Source: Erysipelotrichaceae bacterium (GTDB lineage: Bacteria; Bacillota_I; Bacilli_A; Erysipelotrichales; Erysipelotrichaceae). Taken from it: DNA of 40,519 nt. Position numbers and translations under genes: made by a program. This document shows, one piece after another, positions 40,395 through 40,519 of this stretch; position 1 is the first letter of the stretch; the number at the start of each line of letters is the position of its first letter. The stretch covers positions 1 through 40,519 of the forward strand of contig WSYG01000025.1 in NCBI GenBank assembly GCA_009773735.1, read 5' to 3'. The notes under the pieces are model-generated. The model was given only the letters and a program-made list of their open reading frames with translations, was not told the DNA's origin and ran no database searches.

Positions 40395-40519
40395 AGGACA
40401 CACTCCTTGAGTCATTATACTGTGTAGACTTGTAAATGATGTGAGACAAAATAAGAGAAGCATTTAATTAAAGATTGGGAGAATAAAGTGGAGATTTATT
40501 TAGAAAGGGTATGAAACAA

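Noticed and set aside
1-40519. UGA read as Trp, as in mycoplasmas
   Set aside because: At least five genes end in UGA at sensible places, several in ATGA or TGATG overlaps, and the one in-frame UGA stands at a cysteine, not a tryptophan, position.
1-40519. tRNA or rRNA genes, CRISPR arrays, riboswitches
   Set aside because: No cloverleaf, repeat-spacer array or long structured leader was noticed in the short intergenic gaps; a tRNAscan or Rfam search would settle it.
40470-40519. Start of a plus-strand gene at the right edge (ATG at 40511, or GTG at 40485 after GGGAGA)
   Set aside because: The GTG frame ends after 8 codons in a TGA overlapping that ATG; only three codons of the ATG frame are visible, too little to support a gene.

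Overview
The window is a compact, moderately low-GC bacterial chromosome segment with about 37 genes on both strands and no gap above about 150 bases that lacks an explained signal. Gene families point to a Bacillota relative near the Erysipelotrichia or the deep Mollicutes (Acholeplasma/Izemoplasma type). They include CBS-type inorganic pyrophosphatase, OhrR, a monomeric [FeFe] hydrogenase, PsuK/PsuG, an EF-G paralogue, UppP and YutG-type PgpA. UGA is an ordinary stop codon here (1546-1548, 7624-7626, 9134-9136, 15863-15865 and 39645-39647, several in ATGA or TGATG overlaps), so this is not the Mycoplasma code. The taxonomic placement is inference.

Layout. 1-2379: a truncated AbiEi-like regulator with a perfect palindromic operator, then a HAD phosphatase-CBS protein pair. 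2446-6195: Nudix hydrolase, then a minus-strand set of CBS pyrophosphatase, Gfo/Idh/MocA oxidoreductase and a degenerate NagB-like protein. 6344-8630: GNAT, DedA, and a gpx-ohrR peroxide unit with a recognisable OhrR box. 8658-11563: an operon of [FeFe] hydrogenase, D-2-hydroxyacid dehydrogenase and NuoE-like ferredoxin. The hydrogenase has one in-frame UGA exactly at a cluster cysteine. 11700-14485: UppP, an Fnr-like regulator with an N-terminal Cys cluster, and a DUF438/hemerythrin/PAS protein behind a near-ideal Crp-type site. 14490-19390: a phosphotransferase, then a tightly packed operon psuK-psuG(broken)-pgpA-thioredoxin lipoprotein-AAC(3)-ogt. 19497-23491: EF-G paralogue, ankyrin protein, a 30-residue ORF and a transglutaminase lipoprotein. 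23544-30982: two peptidases, an UMF1 transporter, hemolysin III, superoxide dismutase, ECF S component and cysteine synthase. 31125-40394: an old yellow enzyme homologue, CapA-like lipoprotein, GGDEF/EAL protein, CorC/HlyC protein, CCA-adding enzyme, a small membrane protein, RNA uracil methyltransferase and ExoA.

Common threads. The gene set suggests an anaerobe or facultative fermenter that still meets oxygen and peroxide (SodA, Gpx/OhrR, Fnr-like regulator, hydrogenase). A second thread is transcriptional: many promoters place the -10 box exactly 6 or 9 bases before the ATG with no Shine-Dalgarno sequence, which predicts leaderless or nearly leaderless mRNAs beside normal SD-led genes.

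The most notable items are the UGA at a cysteine codon of the hydrogenase, the frameshifting deletion in psuG beside an intact psuK, the Crp/Fnr palindrome at -41.5 that also looks like a terminator, and the repeated leaderless promoter layout.
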